Assembly (NCBI RefSeq): GCF_014196745.1
Contig: NZ_JACIEH010000002.1
Location: 930,383-994,382 of the forward strand
Origin: Sphingomonas kyeonggiensis
Lineage (GTDB): Bacteria > Pseudomonadota > Alphaproteobacteria > Sphingomonadales > Sphingomonadaceae
Direction of reading: 5' to 3'
DNA: 64,000 nucleotides
The notes below the pieces were generated by a model. It was not told the origin of the DNA. It searched no databases and saw only the letters and a list, made by a program, of their open reading frames with translations. Made by a program: the position numbers and the translations under genes. Shown here piece after piece: positions 15,804 through 24,766 of this stretch (positions are counted from its first letter, which is position 1; every line of letters starts with the position of its first letter).

Positions 15804-16552
15804 CAGAAGGTGGTTCGGCCGCCCGAGGTGTCGAAGGTCGAGGCGGTGGTGAAGCTGCACTCCTCCGAGGCCATGAAGCACACCATCGCGGCGGATTCCT
15901 CGATCTGGCCGAGCCGGCCCATCGGGATCTTCGAGCGCATGTAGTCGACCTGGCTCGGCGGCAGCTGGGCGAGGATCGGGCTCTCGAAGGTCGCCGGGGT
16001 GAGCGCGTTGACGATCACGCCCTTGCCGGCCAGTTCCTTGCCGATCGACTTGGTGAAGCCGATCACGCCTGCCTTCGACGCCGAATAGGCGCTGGCATTG
16101 GGATTGCCTTCCTTGCCGGCGACCGAGGCGATGTTGACGATGCGGCCATAGCCGTTCGCGAGCATCAGCGGCACGATCGCGCGGTTGCAATAGAACAGAC
16201 CGTTGAGGTTGATGTCCATCACCCGCAGCCAGCTGTCGACCGGGAATTCGTGCGCCGGCACGGTCGCGCCGGTGATCCCGGCCGAGCAGACCAGTATGTC
16301 GATCCTGCCGAGGATTTCGGCGCTCGCCTGGGCCGCGGCCTCGACCGCGGCGAGGTCGGACACGTCGAGCGCCTGGACGCCGATGGCGCCGGTCTCGGCC
16401 TGGGCAGCTGCCAGCGCGTCGGGGTTCAGGTCCCAGAGGACGACCTGGCCGCCCTCTTCGACGATCCGCTTGGCCACGGCCTTGCCGAGGCCCGAAGCGC
16501 CGCCGGTGACGACGGCGCTGCGGCCGGCATAGCGTCCCGCGAACACGCTCAC
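15803..16552 (-). CDS. SDR dehydrogenase, probable 2-keto-3-deoxy-L-rhamnonate 4-dehydrogenase
   Basis: 249 residues with a classical short-chain dehydrogenase layout: cofactor motif TGGASGLG (about 18-25), CSAGITG, and catalytic Tyr/Lys in AYSASKAG. In the Sphingomonas rhamnose pathway an SDR of this kind (LRA5) oxidises 2-keto-3-deoxy-L-rhamnonate to the 2,4-diketo compound, and the adjacent FAH-family gene encodes the next enzyme. The start is GTG 16552, overlapping the FAH stop (GTGA). An upstream ATG (16566) is possible, but the open frame further up to 17041 is shadow. Confidence 0.85.
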   Translation of the reverse strand: MSVFAGRYAGRSAVVTGGASGLGKAVAKRIVEEGGQVVLWDLNPDALAAAQAETGAIGVQALDVSDLAAVEAAAQASAEILGRIDILVCSAGITGATVPAHEFPVDSWLRVMDINLNGLFYCNRAIVPLMLANGYGRIVNIASVAGKEGNPNASAYSASKAGVIGFTKSIGKELAGKGVIVNALTPATFESPILAQLPPSQVDYMRSKIPMGRLGQIEESAAMVCFMASEECSFTTASTFDTSGGRTTF

Positions 16553-17406
16553 TTGGCGGCCTGCCATGCGACGAACTCCTGGCGCTGCTCGCCGAGCTTC
16601 TCGATGCCGAGCTCGACCACGTCGCCGGCCTTCAGATACCAGGGCTCGGGCTTCTGGCCGAGGCCGACGCCCGGCGGGGTACCGGTGGTGATGACGTCGC
16701 CGGGCAGCAGCGTCATGAACTGCGAGCAATAGGCGACGATCTGCGCGACGGTGAAGATCATCGTCTTGCTGTTGCCGTTCTGCATCTTCTTGCCATTGAC
16801 CGACAGCCACATGCCGAGATTCTGCGGATCGCCGACTTCGTCCTTGGTGACCATCCACGGGCCGATCGGGCCGAAGGTGGGGAAGCCCTTGCCCTTGTCC
16901 CAGGTCAGGCCGCGCTCGACCTGCCAGTGACGCTCGGACACGTCGTTGACCACGCAATAGCCGGCGACGTAATCCAGCGCGTCTTCCTCGGAGACATAGG
17001 AAGCGGGGGTGCCGATCACGACGCCGAGCTCGACTTCCCAATCGGTCTTCTTCGAGTCCTTCGGGATGGTGACGGGGTCGTTCGGGCCCTGGATGCAGCT
17101 AACCCACTTCTGGAATACCACGGGTTCCTCGGGCACCGGCAGGTTCGATTCCGCGGCGTGATCGGCGAAGTTGGTGCCGATCGCGATGAACTGGCGGGTG
17201 CCGGTGACGCAGGCGCCGTAGCGGACATCGCCTTCGACCAGCGGCAGGCTGGCGGGATCGATCGCGGCGAGCTTGGCGAGGGCATCCTTGCCGAGCGCGT
17301 CGGGGCCGATATCGGCGATGTGCGCGGAGAGGTCACGGATATGGCCATCGCTGTCGATCAGGCCGGGCTTCTCGGCGCCCGGGGCGCCATAACGGCAAAG
17401 CTTCAT
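16549..17406 (-). CDS. FAH-family hydrolase, probable 2,4-diketo-3-deoxy-L-rhamnonate hydrolase
   Basis: 285 residues of the fumarylacetoacetase-like family. Metal-binding acids sit in DWEVELGVVIG, with further family blocks VNDVSERHWQ, DKGKGFPTFGPIGPW and TGTPPGVGLG. The enzyme known as LRA6 in Sphingomonas splits 2,4-diketo-3-deoxy-L-rhamnonate into pyruvate and L-lactate; the fuconate analogue has the same fold. It lies between the dehydratase (12 bp upstream) and the SDR (4-bp overlap), which matches the order of reactions. The L-lactate it would release fits the lldD gene at 24766-25902. Confidence 0.9.
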   Translation of the reverse strand: MKLCRYGAPGAEKPGLIDSDGHIRDLSAHIADIGPDALGKDALAKLAAIDPASLPLVEGDVRYGACVTGTRQFIAIGTNFADHAAESNLPVPEEPVVFQKWVSCIQGPNDPVTIPKDSKKTDWEVELGVVIGTPASYVSEEDALDYVAGYCVVNDVSERHWQVERGLTWDKGKGFPTFGPIGPWMVTKDEVGDPQNLGMWLSVNGKKMQNGNSKTMIFTVAQIVAYCSQFMTLLPGDVITTGTPPGVGLGQKPEPWYLKAGDVVELGIEKLGEQRQEFVAWQAAK

Positions 17407-17418
17407 GGGTTCGGTTCC

Positions 17419-18606
17419 TTAGCGGGAATAGGGGCGGTGAAGGGCGATATCGCGGTTGAGTTCGACGCCGAAACCCGGCTTGTCGAGTTCGCTCGCGCGG
17501 ATCTTGCCGTTGACGGGCACCGGCTCGCCGAGCAGCTGCGGCGCGAACATCGGCACCACTTCGGTCGGCCCCGGATGCATCATCAGGAACTCCGCGAAGG
17601 GCGAATTGTGGCGGGTGACGACGAAGTGGTAGCTGTACACCGACGAGCCGTGCGGGACCATCATCACGCCCTTTGAATCGGCATAGTTGGCGATCTTGAT
17701 CAACTCGGTCACGCCGCCGCACCAGCCGACATCGGGCTGGATGATGTCGCAACATTCCATGTCCATCAGCATGCGGAAGCCCCAGCGGGTCGCCTCATGC
17801 TCGCCGGTGGTGACGAGCAGGCCCTTGGGGGCATTCTTCTTCAGCTCGGCATAGCCCCAGTAATCGTCGGGGCTCAGCGCCTCCTCGATCCACTTGAGGC
17901 CGCACTCGTTCCAGGCGCGATGCGCAAGGCGGGTGGCATAGTCGATGTCGAGCGACATCCAGCAATCATACATCAGCCAGAAATCGTCGCCGCACTTGGC
18001 GCGCATGTCGGCGAGCAGGGCGATGTTCTTCTCCAGCCCCTCCAGTCCCTCGGCCGGGCCGTGGTGGAGCGGCAGCTTGCCGCCGATGAAGCCCAGTTCC
18101 TTGGCGACATCGGGACGCGAACCGGTCGCGTAGAATTGCAGTTCGTCGCGCACCGCGCCGCCGAGCATGTGATAGACCGGCTCGCCGCGCAGCTTGCCGA
18201 GCAGGTCCCACAGCGCGAGGTCGACGCCCGAGATCGCGTTGATCACCAGGCCCTTGCGGCCATAATATTGCGTCGAGAAATACATCTGGTCCCAGATCTT
18301 CTCGACCTCGACCGGATTGCGCCCCTCGAGGAAGCGGGCGAGGTGCTTCTCGACGATATAGGCTGCGGGCTCGCCGCCGGTGGTGACCGCGAAGCCGATC
18401 GTGCCGTCCTCGGCCTCCAGCTCGACGACCAAAGTGCCGAGCACGTTGATGCCGAAGCTCTGCCGCGAGGCGCGGTACTCGGGATAGCGCGCCATCGGCG
18501 TGGCGATGTGATCGTCGATCCAATGGCCGGAGCCCTGGTCGTGATAGTCGCCGCCACCGCCGCGCGCCACGAAGGCGCGGACGTGCTTGATCTTCGGCAG
18601 GCTCAT
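17419..18606 (-). CDS. rhmD: L-rhamnonate dehydratase, enolase superfamily
   Basis: 395 residues of the mandelate-racemase/enolase superfamily, rhamnonate dehydratase group. N-terminal capping domain signatures are [20 protein letters not shown] and [11 protein letters not shown]. Barrel motifs are [34 protein letters not shown] and QPDVGWCGG, carrying Mg ligands and catalytic His. It converts L-rhamnonate to 2-keto-3-deoxy-L-rhamnonate (LRA3 of the non-phosphorylated pathway). ATG 18606 was preferred over ATG 18612 because AAGGG then lies at proper distance. It begins right after the GH140 gene and leads the rhamnose block. Confidence 0.93.
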   Translation of the reverse strand: MSLPKIKHVRAFVARGGGGDYHDQGSGHWIDDHIATPMARYPEYRASRQSFGINVLGTLVVELEAEDGTIGFAVTTGGEPAAYIVEKHLARFLEGRNPVEVEKIWDQMYFSTQYYGRKGLVINAISGVDLALWDLLGKLRGEPVYHMLGGAVRDELQFYATGSRPDVAKELGFIGGKLPLHHGPAEGLEGLEKNIALLADMRAKCGDDFWLMYDCWMSLDIDYATRLAHRAWNECGLKWIEEALSPDDYWGYAELKKNAPKGLLVTTGEHEATRWGFRMLMDMECCDIIQPDVGWCGGVTELIKIANYADSKGVMMVPHGSSVYSYHFVVTRHNSPFAEFLMMHPGPTEVVPMFAPQLLGEPVPVNGKIRASELDKPGFGVELNRDIALHRPYSR

Positions 18607-18616
18607 GCGCATTCCC

Positions 18617-20011
18617 TTATTGACCCGCGCGCGGCGTGCGCGCGTCGTCGAGCACCAGCACCCAGTCATTGCCCGGCGCGGTTTCCCCCGGCGGATCGAA
18701 GCGGTGCTGGCCTGTGTTGTTGAAAGTCCCGATCGCCACCGACTGGCCGTCGCGCGGTGAGTACCAGTGCGCGCGGACCTGCTTGCCCGTGATCGCGCCG
18801 AGCCGAACCGAGAACGGGCGGCCTGTATATGTATAGACAAAAGCATAGCCCTTGCCGCGGCTCGCCAGCACGCGGTCGTAGCGGGTGCCGTTGTCGATGA
18901 TCAGCGACGGGTCGGGCACGCGCTCGAGCATCGGGCGCGATTCGATCAGGCGGCGCAGATACTGCATCTGGTTGGCGCCGGGCGCCTCGATCGCCTGCTG
19001 CCAGGGCGTGATCGGCTCGAAATTGGCCGTGTCCGCGCCGGGCGTGAAGAACTGCATGACGTGGTTCTCGCCATAGGTGTGGCCGAAGGCGCCGGCCATC
19101 ACCGCCCACCAGGCATAGCGGCGCGCGTCCGGCGCCAGCCAGCGCGGCTGGTTCGCTTCGTGCAGGCCGTGCGGAATGCCCTCATAGGAGGGCTCGCCGT
19201 CGATCACCGGCTTGGTCGGCAGGCGGATCCAGTCGGTGGCGACATAGCGCCAATTGTCCTCGCCGATCGCGCTCGCGCCTTCCTGGGCGTAGGAGCGATG
19301 GCCCGACTGGAACATGTTGAAATCGAGCCAGGGTGCGTCGTGATACTGCCAGGAGGAGTCGGTGCGGCCGATCGGATGGAAGGTCATCAGATGGCCGGGA
19401 TCGTAGCGCTTGATCGTCGATCCCAGCGCGTCCCACACTGCGGTGCGCATCTCCGAGCGGGTGTCGCCGCCGTTGAGCCAGATGATGTTGGGCTGGTTCT
19501 TGTAGCGCTCGGCGAGGAAGCGGCCATAGGCGGGCGCGTTCTGCAGGTTCAGCTTGCCGCCGTCTGCGATCGAGCCCCAGGCCGGGACCAGCGCGAGGTA
19601 GATGCCGAGTTCCTCGGCGCGCTTCGCCACCCAGTCGAGATGATCCCAATAGTCATATTCGCCGGCCTTGACCGGGTCATTGCCCGGTGTGGTGCGCGGG
19701 CGGCCGGGATCACCATCGACCAGTGCCGGACCGGTCGCCGGGTTGGTCATCTTCTCGGTGTGCAGCACCATGATCTGGACGACGTTGAAGCCCTGGCGCT
19801 TGCGGGTGAGGAGATACTGCTCGGCCTCGGCGCGGCTGGTGCGGCTGAGCAGCAGCCAGCCGGTGTCGCCCATCCAGAAGAACGGCTTGCCGCCGGCGAG
19901 CAGATAATGGCCGTTCGGCGCGACCGAGAGCGGCGGCGTCTGCGCGGCGGCCGGCGCGGCGACTGCCGCAGCGGCCGCGAGCGCGGCCAGCAGAATCGAG
20001 CCGGCGTGCAT
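18617..20011 (-). CDS. GH140 apiosidase-like hydrolase (DUF4038), copy 2
   Basis: 464 residues with the same plan as the protein at 8512-9903: signal peptide (1-23, ending PAAAQT), apiosidase-like barrel ([33 protein letters not shown], and IDGEPSYEG with a likely catalytic Glu near 272), and a C-terminal domain ending [10 protein letters not shown]...[17 protein letters not shown] stands seven bases before the ATG. It is the first gene of the long rhamnose/apiose operon, behind a palindromic operator. Two diverged copies may act on different linkages or positions of apiosyl side chains. Confidence 0.88.
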   Translation of the reverse strand: MHAGSILLAALAAAAAVAAPAAAQTPPLSVAPNGHYLLAGGKPFFWMGDTGWLLLSRTSRAEAEQYLLTRKRQGFNVVQIMVLHTEKMTNPATGPALVDGDPGRPRTTPGNDPVKAGEYDYWDHLDWVAKRAEELGIYLALVPAWGSIADGGKLNLQNAPAYGRFLAERYKNQPNIIWLNGGDTRSEMRTAVWDALGSTIKRYDPGHLMTFHPIGRTDSSWQYHDAPWLDFNMFQSGHRSYAQEGASAIGEDNWRYVATDWIRLPTKPVIDGEPSYEGIPHGLHEANQPRWLAPDARRYAWWAVMAGAFGHTYGENHVMQFFTPGADTANFEPITPWQQAIEAPGANQMQYLRRLIESRPMLERVPDPSLIIDNGTRYDRVLASRGKGYAFVYTYTGRPFSVRLGAITGKQVRAHWYSPRDGQSVAIGTFNNTGQHRFDPPGETAPGNDWVLVLDDARTPRAGQ

Positions 20012-20069
20012 CAGACGTTCCTCTCCCGAAGCGCGGGAATCGTGGCGCCCGCTGTCTGACGTTCATTGT

Positions 20070-20082
20070 ATAATAGTATTAT
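20070..20082. promoter_or_regulatory. Candidate operator, perfect ATAATAGTATTAT palindrome (copy 2)
   Basis: This is the best copy of the shared motif: ATAATA and TATTAT flank a central G and are perfectly inverted. It lies in the 76-bp gap between glcF and the GH140 gene, 58 bp before the GH140 start, so it probably controls the ten-gene operon running from 20011 down to 6437. Confidence 0.7.
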
Positions 20083-20087
20083 TCAAG

Positions 20088-21395
20088 TCAATCGTCGTTG
20101 CGCGCTTGTGCTGATAATTGCTGCGGAATCGGGCCGCCGGTGGCCCAGTCGAGCAGCTCGACGGTGTGCACCACGGGCACGCCGGCGCGCGAAGCGATCT
20201 GCATCGCGCAGCCGATATTGCCGGTGGCGATCACATCGGCATTGAGGCGGGCGAGGTTTGCCGCCTTGCGGTCGCCGAGCTGGCCGGCGATTTCGGGCTG
20301 GAGGATATTGTAGGTGCCCGCCGAGCCGCAGCAGAGATGCGCCTCTGCGGGCGTGCGCACGGTAAAGCCGGCCTGGGCGAGCAGCTTCTTCGGGGCGTCG
20401 GTGACCCTCTGGCCATGCTGCAGCGAGCAGGCGGCGTGATAGGCGACGGTGAGCCCGTGCCCGTTGCCGGCGGGTAGTTCGATTTCGGCGAGCAGCTCGC
20501 TCACGTCCTTGGCCAGCGCGGAGACCCGGGCGGCCTTTTCGGCATAGACGGGATCGTCCCGCAGCATGAAGCCGTAATCCTTGATCGTCGTGCCGCAACC
20601 CGATGCGGTGACGAGGATCGCAGCAAGCCCGCCGGCCTCGATCTCGCGGGTCCAGGCATCGACATTGCGGCGGGCGGCGGCGAGGCCGTCTTCCTCGTGG
20701 CCCATGTGGTGGACGAGTGCGCCGCAACAGCCTTCGCCGGCGGCGAAGATCACGTCATAGCCGACACGGTTGAGCAGCCGGATCGTCGCGGCGCGGAATT
20801 CGGGGCGCAGCACCGGCTCGGCACAGCCCTGGAGCAGCGCGATGCGGCCCTTGGCTCCGGGGACGAGCGAGTCGCGGGTGGGGGCAGGCGCAGGCAGATC
20901 GCGCGGCGCGAGGGCGAGCATCGCAGCAAGCGGCTTCAGCGCCTTCACCTTGCCGAGCAGCGGCGCGAACGGGCGGCCCAGCTTGGCGGCGGTCAGTGCG
21001 AGGCGGAAGCGGCCGGGATAGGGCAGCACCCAGGCGAGAATGCCGCGCAGCATCCGCTCGTGCCAGGGGCGCCGGTAATGGTCGTGGATATAGGCGCGGG
21101 CATGATCGACCAGGTGCATGTAGTTCACGCCCGAGGGGCAGGTGGTCATGCACGACAGGCAGGACAGGCAGCGGTCGACATGCTTGACGACCTCGGCGCT
21201 CGGCGCGCGTTCATGCTCGAGCATGTCCTTGATCATGTAGATCCGCCCGCGCGGGCTATCGAGTTCGTCGCCGAGCAGTACATAGGTCGGGCAGGTCGCG
21301 GTGCAGAAGCCGCAATGGACGCATTTGCGGATCACGCCTTCGGACGAGGCCATGGCCGGATCGGCGAGCTGGGCGGGGGTGAAGCTGGTCTGCAT
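20088..21395 (-). CDS. glcF: Glycolate oxidase iron-sulfur subunit GlcF
   Basis: 435 residues. Two 4Fe-4S motifs lie at the N-terminus (CVHCGFCTATCP and CLSCLSCMTTCP), followed by two cysteine-rich CCG domains (GEGCCGALVHH and HLCCGSAGTYN, with LLQGC and HAACS). This is the normal GlcF plan and length. It passes electrons from the FAD subunits to the quinone pool while glycolate becomes glyoxylate. The start lies 1 bp past the glcE stop. Glycolate is an expected product of the RuBisCO-like route at the left end of the window. Confidence 0.95.
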   Translation of the reverse strand: MQTSFTPAQLADPAMASSEGVIRKCVHCGFCTATCPTYVLLGDELDSPRGRIYMIKDMLEHERAPSAEVVKHVDRCLSCLSCMTTCPSGVNYMHLVDHARAYIHDHYRRPWHERMLRGILAWVLPYPGRFRLALTAAKLGRPFAPLLGKVKALKPLAAMLALAPRDLPAPAPTRDSLVPGAKGRIALLQGCAEPVLRPEFRAATIRLLNRVGYDVIFAAGEGCCGALVHHMGHEEDGLAAARRNVDAWTREIEAGGLAAILVTASGCGTTIKDYGFMLRDDPVYAEKAARVSALAKDVSELLAEIELPAGNGHGLTVAYHAACSLQHGQRVTDAPKKLLAQAGFTVRTPAEAHLCCGSAGTYNILQPEIAGQLGDRKAANLARLNADVIATGNIGCAMQIASRAGVPVVHTVELLDWATGGPIPQQLSAQARNDD

Positions 21396-21396
21396 G

Positions 21397-22509
21397 CTAG
21401 AAGCGCCCCGTCTCGAACAGGCCCGCGGGGTCGAATGCGCGCCGGACTTTCGTCTCCAGCGCGGCGAGGGGGGCGGGCTGAGGATGGAGGGCGGGCACGG
21501 CCGCGCGCATCGCGGCGTCGGCGCGGATCAGCATGGCGTGGCCTCCTGCATTGGCGGCGGCGATGCGGATCGCCTGCGGGTCTGCGTCGCTCGCCAGCCA
21601 GACCAGGCCGCCGGCCCAGTCGAACAACCACTCCGCGCCGGGCAGCGCGGCGATCAGTGCAGGCGCGTTCCGGCCGGGCACGATGATGCGCCAGAGCGGC
21701 TTGTCGCGGGGAAGGGGAGCGGCATCGCGGACCGCGTCCCATAGCGGCGCATCGTCCTCCAGCGGCTCCAGCCCGTCGATCAGGCGGTGGAGCGTTTCCG
21801 CGCGGGCGCGGATCGAGGCGGGGAAGCCGTCGAGCCGGAGCGCGGTGACCGCGCCGCCTTCCCAGGCAGGCAGGTGTGCCGCCGCAGATACTTCCGCGGC
21901 CGATCCCATTGCGCGCGCCATCGCCGCCGCTGCCGCGACGGGATCGAGCCCGCGTGCCAGCAAGGTCGTGCGGGCGCGCGGTGCCGGCAGCACCTTGAGG
22001 GTCAGTTCGGTGATCGCGACGAGGCGGCCCCAGCTGCCGGTGATCAGCTTGGGCAGGTCGTAGCCGGTCACGTTCTTGACCACCTTGGCGCCGGCGACGA
22101 AGCGCTCGCCGCGCCCGGATACGCCGGTGAAGCCGAGGAGATGGTCGCGCGCCGCACCGCGGCTCAGCCGGGCCGGGCCGGCGACGCCTGAAGCGATCAC
22201 GCCGCCGATCGTTGCCAGGCCGGGCGTGCCGCCGAGCAGCGCGGCATGGTCGAACGGCTCGAAGGCGAGCATCTGGCCCTCGCCGGCGACCAGCGCCTGG
22301 ATTTCGGCGAGCGGGGTGCCCGCGCGTACCGTGAGCACCAGCTCGGGCGGGTCATAGTCGACCACGCCGGCAAAGCCGCGCATGTCGATCACTGCCGCAT
22401 CGGTGGGCGATCCAATCGCGTCCTTGCTGCCACCGCCGCGCAGCCGGAACGGGCCGCCGCTGCCTGCGATGATCTCGCACAATTGAGTGATGTCGGCCGG
22501 ACGCAGCAT
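21397..22509 (-). CDS. glcE: Glycolate oxidase FAD-binding subunit GlcE
   Basis: 370 residues with an FAD-binding type-4 domain (RLRGGGSKDAIGSP near residue 20, TIGGVIASGVAGP around 110, VKNVTGYDLPKLITGSWG around 155). It is shorter than GlcD, as usual for GlcE. The start is ATG 22509, whose first base is shared with the glcD stop (TGATG); the longer open frame to 22638 is out-of-frame glcD sequence. It works with GlcD and GlcF in the membrane-associated glycolate dehydrogenase. Confidence 0.93.
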   Translation of the reverse strand: MLRPADITQLCEIIAGSGGPFRLRGGGSKDAIGSPTDAAVIDMRGFAGVVDYDPPELVLTVRAGTPLAEIQALVAGEGQMLAFEPFDHAALLGGTPGLATIGGVIASGVAGPARLSRGAARDHLLGFTGVSGRGERFVAGAKVVKNVTGYDLPKLITGSWGRLVAITELTLKVLPAPRARTTLLARGLDPVAAAAAMARAMGSAAEVSAAAHLPAWEGGAVTALRLDGFPASIRARAETLHRLIDGLEPLEDDAPLWDAVRDAAPLPRDKPLWRIIVPGRNAPALIAALPGAEWLFDWAGGLVWLASDADPQAIRIAAANAGGHAMLIRADAAMRAAVPALHPQPAPLAALETKVRRAFDPAGLFETGRF

Positions 22510-24002
22510 CAGAAGCGGGGCAGTTCGGGGAAGGGCACGGCGCCGCCATGCACATGCATGCGGCCGAGTTCGGCGCAGCGGTGCAGCTCGGGGAACATCT
22601 TGCCCGGATTGAGCAGCAATTCGGGATCGAAGGCACACTTCACCCGCTGCTGCTGGGCAAGATCGACGGGGCTGAACATCACCGGCATCAGGTCGCGCTT
22701 CTCGACGCCGACGCCATGCTCGCCGGTGAGCACGCCGCCCACCTCGACGCAGAGGCGCAGGATGTCGGCGCCGAACGCCTCGGCGGTTTCGAGCTCGCCC
22801 GGCTGGTTCGCGTCATAGAGGATCATCGGGTGGAGATTGCCGTCGCCGGCATGGAAGACGTTGATCACGCGCAGGCCATATTGCTCCGAAAGCACGCCCA
22901 TGCGGCGCAGCACGTCGGGCAGGCGGCGGCGCGGGATCGTGCCGTCCATGCAGTAGTAATCGGGCGAGATGCGGCCGGCGGCGGGGAAGGCTGCCTTGCG
23001 GCCCGCCCAGAAGCTCGCCCGCTCGGCATCGCTGGCCGAGGCGCGGATCGAGACGGCGCCGTTGCTGCGGGCGATCGCCTCGATCTCGCCGATCAGATGC
23101 GCGCATTCGCCCTCGGGCCCGTCGAGCTCGACGATCAGCAGCGCCTCCACGTCGAGCGGATAGCCGGCATGGACGAACGCCTCGGCGGCGTGGATCGCGG
23201 CGCGGTCCATCATCTCCATGCCCGCCGGAATGATGCCGGCGGCGATCACCTCGGCGACGCATTGCCCGGCAGTCTCGATCTCGGCGAAGCCAATCAGCAG
23301 TGCCCTGGCGGTCTGCGGGCGCGGCAGGATGCGGACGGTGACTTCGGTGACGACGCCGAGCAGCCCTTCCGAGCCGACGACGAGGCCGAGCAGGTCGAGC
23401 CCCGCCGATTCCAGCCCGCGCCCGCCGAGGCGGAGCACTTCGCCCTCGATCGTCACCAGCTCGACGCCGAGGACGTTGTTGGTGGTCAGGCCGTATTTCA
23501 GGCAGTGCACCCCGCCCGCATTCTCGGCGACATTGCCGCCGATCGAGCAGGCGATCTGGCTCGACGGGTCGGGGGCGTAATAGAAGCCTTGCTCCTCGAC
23601 CGCGCGGGTGATCGCGAGGTTGGTGACACCGGGCTGCACCACGGCGATACGGTCGGCATAGTCGATGTCGAGGATGCGGTTGAGCTTCGACAGGCCGAGC
23701 AGCACGCCGTCCGCCAGCGGCAGCGCGCCGCCCGACAGCGAGGTGCCGGCGCCGCGCGGCACCACCTTCACGCGATTGGCGTGGCACCAGGCGAGCACGC
23801 GCGCGACCTGCTCGGTGGTTTCGGGCAGCACCACCACCAGCGGCGGCTGGCGATAGGCAGTCAGGCCGTCGGCCTCATAGGCGCGCAGGCCGTCGGGATG
23901 ATCGATCACGCCCTCGCCGGGGACGATCGCGCGCATCGCGGCGACGATCTCCCTGCGGCGTGCGAGCACGCCTGCATCCGGCTCGGGCATGCACAGCGAC
24001 AT
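22509..24002 (-). CDS. glcD: Glycolate oxidase catalytic subunit GlcD
   Basis: 497 residues of the FAD-linked oxidase family. FAD-binding motifs are PRGAGTSLSGGALP, SIGGNVAENAGGVHCLKYG and VVGSEGLLGVVTE. The C-terminal substrate domain includes HAGDGNLHP and GGVLTGEHGVGVEKRD. It oxidises glycolate (or D-lactate in close relatives) to the 2-oxo acid. Its ATG shares one base with the stop of the upstream SDR gene. The order lldD - SDR - glcD - glcE - glcF is continuous with no gaps, so all are in one operon. Confidence 0.95.
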   Translation of the reverse strand: MSLCMPEPDAGVLARRREIVAAMRAIVPGEGVIDHPDGLRAYEADGLTAYRQPPLVVVLPETTEQVARVLAWCHANRVKVVPRGAGTSLSGGALPLADGVLLGLSKLNRILDIDYADRIAVVQPGVTNLAITRAVEEQGFYYAPDPSSQIACSIGGNVAENAGGVHCLKYGLTTNNVLGVELVTIEGEVLRLGGRGLESAGLDLLGLVVGSEGLLGVVTEVTVRILPRPQTARALLIGFAEIETAGQCVAEVIAAGIIPAGMEMMDRAAIHAAEAFVHAGYPLDVEALLIVELDGPEGECAHLIGEIEAIARSNGAVSIRASASDAERASFWAGRKAAFPAAGRISPDYYCMDGTIPRRRLPDVLRRMGVLSEQYGLRVINVFHAGDGNLHPMILYDANQPGELETAEAFGADILRLCVEVGGVLTGEHGVGVEKRDLMPVMFSPVDLAQQQRVKCAFDPELLLNPGKMFPELHRCAELGRMHVHGGAVPFPELPRF

Positions 24003-24766
24003 TATTGCAGGTTCACGAACATGCCCCCGTCGACCAGCAGCGCGGCGCCGGTGACATAGGCTGCCATGTCGGAAGCGAGGAAGACGATCGGCCCGGCGAG
24101 ATCCTCGGGCATGCCGAGCCGGCCGAGCGGGGTACGCTCTTCCATGTGATGGCGCTTGACCTCGTCGGCGAGGTCGTCCTTGTTGATCTCGGTCAGGATC
24201 GTGCCTGGCAGCACGCTGTTGCAGCGGATGCCGTGCTTGCCGAGCGCAATCGCGGCCGACTGCATCAGCGAATGCACGCCCGCCTTGGTCGGGGTGTAGT
24301 GGGTCTGGAACTCGCCGCCGACCAGCGCCGAGATCGACGAGACCGCGACGATCGCGCCGCCATGGCCCTGCTTCACCATCTGGTTCGCTGCGGCCTGCAC
24401 CATGTAATAGGCGCCGTGGAGGTTGACCCGGAAGGTGCGGTCGACCGTCTCGACCGGCATGTCGAGGAACGCGTGGAACGGGCAGATGCCGGCGTTCGAG
24501 ACCATCACGTCGACCTTGCCGAACGCCTCGACCGCCTTGGCGACGAACTCGGTCGCGGTCTCCGGCAGCGCGACATCGCCCTTCACCGCGATAGCCTTGC
24601 GGCCCAGCGCCTCGATCTCGGCGATGCAGGAATGCGCCTTCTCGTCGCTCGCCACATAGTTGATCGCGACGTTGGCGCCGTGCTGCGCTGCGCCGATCGC
24701 CGCCGCGCGGCCGATGCCGGTCGAGCCGCCGGTTACCAGCACGGTCTTTCCATCGAGAAGCTTCAT
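24002..24766 (-). CDS. SDR dehydrogenase, probable L-rhamnose 1-dehydrogenase
   Basis: 254 residues: cofactor motif TGGSTGIG (about 13-20), NAGICPFHAFLDMP, and catalytic HYTPTKAG with Tyr/Lys. The NAGICPFHAFLDMP block and overall length match L-rhamnose 1-dehydrogenases, the first enzyme (LRA1) of the non-phosphorylated pathway. The ATG at 24766 overlaps the lldD stop as TGATG; a GTG just before (24769) is possible. Its place between the lactate and glycolate oxidases links the first step of rhamnose oxidation with disposal of end products. Another aldose could be the substrate. Confidence 0.82.
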   Translation of the reverse strand: MKLLDGKTVLVTGGSTGIGRAAAIGAAQHGANVAINYVASDEKAHSCIAEIEALGRKAIAVKGDVALPETATEFVAKAVEAFGKVDVMVSNAGICPFHAFLDMPVETVDRTFRVNLHGAYYMVQAAANQMVKQGHGGAIVAVSSISALVGGEFQTHYTPTKAGVHSLMQSAAIALGKHGIRCNSVLPGTILTEINKDDLADEVKRHHMEERTPLGRLGMPEDLAGPIVFLASDMAAYVTGAALLVDGGMFVNLQ

